Assembly: GCA_039621445.1 (NCBI GenBank)
Contig: CP154954.1
Coordinates: 42,840,632-42,904,631 of the forward strand
DNA: 64,000 bases
Origin: Euglena gracilis
Taxonomy: Eukaryota; Euglenida; Euglenophyceae; Euglenales
Direction of reading: 5' to 3'
Shown piece by piece: positions 63,762 through 64,000 of this stretch (positions are counted from its first letter, which is position 1; the number at the start of each line of letters is the position of its first letter). Under the pieces are notes generated by a model, which made no database searches, was not told where the DNA came from, and saw only the letters and a list, made by a program, of their open reading frames with translations. Made by a program: the position numbers and the translations under genes.

Positions 63762-63908
63762 CGGTTGTCCCTCAGCTCGGGCGGTGGTCTCACACCGCAG
63801 GCACACGCCGCGGTTCACCCAAACCTTGTTGATGGGGCGGGCGCACACCGTGCACGGCGTGGAGCCGGAGAGGTGGCGCTGCGGCAGACATTGGTCGGGG
63901 GCACAGCC
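63762..63908 (-). CDS. HAD-fold phosphatase-like gene, first seen Cys-rich exon (single copy)
   Basis: Encodes KGCAPDQCLPQRHLSGSTPC, then TVCARPINKVWVNRGVCLRC. The pattern C-x4-C-x4-H-x6-C-x2-C...C-x2-C fits a zinc-binding finger. A GT follows (CCGG|GTCTCA). It lies outside the duplicated segment, so only copy B has this end of the gene. The start codon is probably beyond the window or in a further exon. Confidence 0.65.
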
Positions 63909-64000
63909 CTTTCCGATTTTGTGGTGCTATTTTTTTTGTGGTGGCAGGGTTGATCGATGTTCGGCCCAGCTTGGAGCGCTAGGCCGAACATCAGCCAACA

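Overview
The window looks like nuclear DNA from a microbial eukaryote, probably an alga. Its genes are broken into short GC-rich exons separated by long non-coding DNA full of A/T runs, G or C runs and hairpins. There are no bacterial-type operons, rRNAs or tRNAs. A retroelement ORF1 remnant with a GEAKHPGP-type motif and the many odd introns are reminiscent of dinoflagellates, but four TTAGGG-like units at 4.88 kb are not the dinoflagellate telomere type. I therefore leave the taxon open.

Two genes can be recognised, both on the minus strand. From 8.62 kb to about 23.4 kb (perhaps 25.1 kb) lies a membrane-bound class III adenylate/guanylate cyclase split over about 20 exons. It reads as N-terminal membrane helix, sensor-like region, second membrane helix, linker, catalytic domain and acidic tail. 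From 36.86 kb (copy A) and from 61.49 to 63.91 kb (copy B, fuller) lies a HAD-fold phosphatase-like gene with cysteine-rich, zinc-finger-like exons in front.

The main structural feature is that about 23.5 kb (15.24-38.79 kb, copy A) is repeated in the same orientation as about 24.4 kb (39.01-63.44 kb, copy B). A run of N stands exactly where copy A ends. Copy A lacks the 5' end of the phosphatase gene and copy B lacks the 3' half of the cyclase gene. This is what two overlapping allelic contigs joined end to end would give, so the window may hold one locus of about 40 kb. A real tandem duplication is not excluded.

Region by region: 0-8.6 kb holds a microsatellite, dispersed repeats, a possible THAP-like fragment (4.1-4.6 kb) and the frameshifted ORF1 remnant (5.8-7.2 kb). 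8.6-15.4 kb holds the cyclase catalytic exons. 15.2-25.1 kb holds its sensor and membrane exons. 25.3-36.3 kb is repeat-rich, with a GTTTACGG-motif element, two short inverted-repeat elements with 6-bp target duplications, an orphan membrane-helix exon and two exon-like islands. 36.8-38.8 kb is phosphatase copy A. 39.0-63.9 kb repeats this order.

The most interesting biology is in the introns. Several cannot be spliced as GT-AG without breaking conserved motifs. They start and end with short inverted repeats, and an intron in the cyclase gene and one in the phosphatase gene start with the same 13 bases. This suggests transposon-like introns (introners). All readings were made by eye, and exon edges are uncertain by several bases unless stated.
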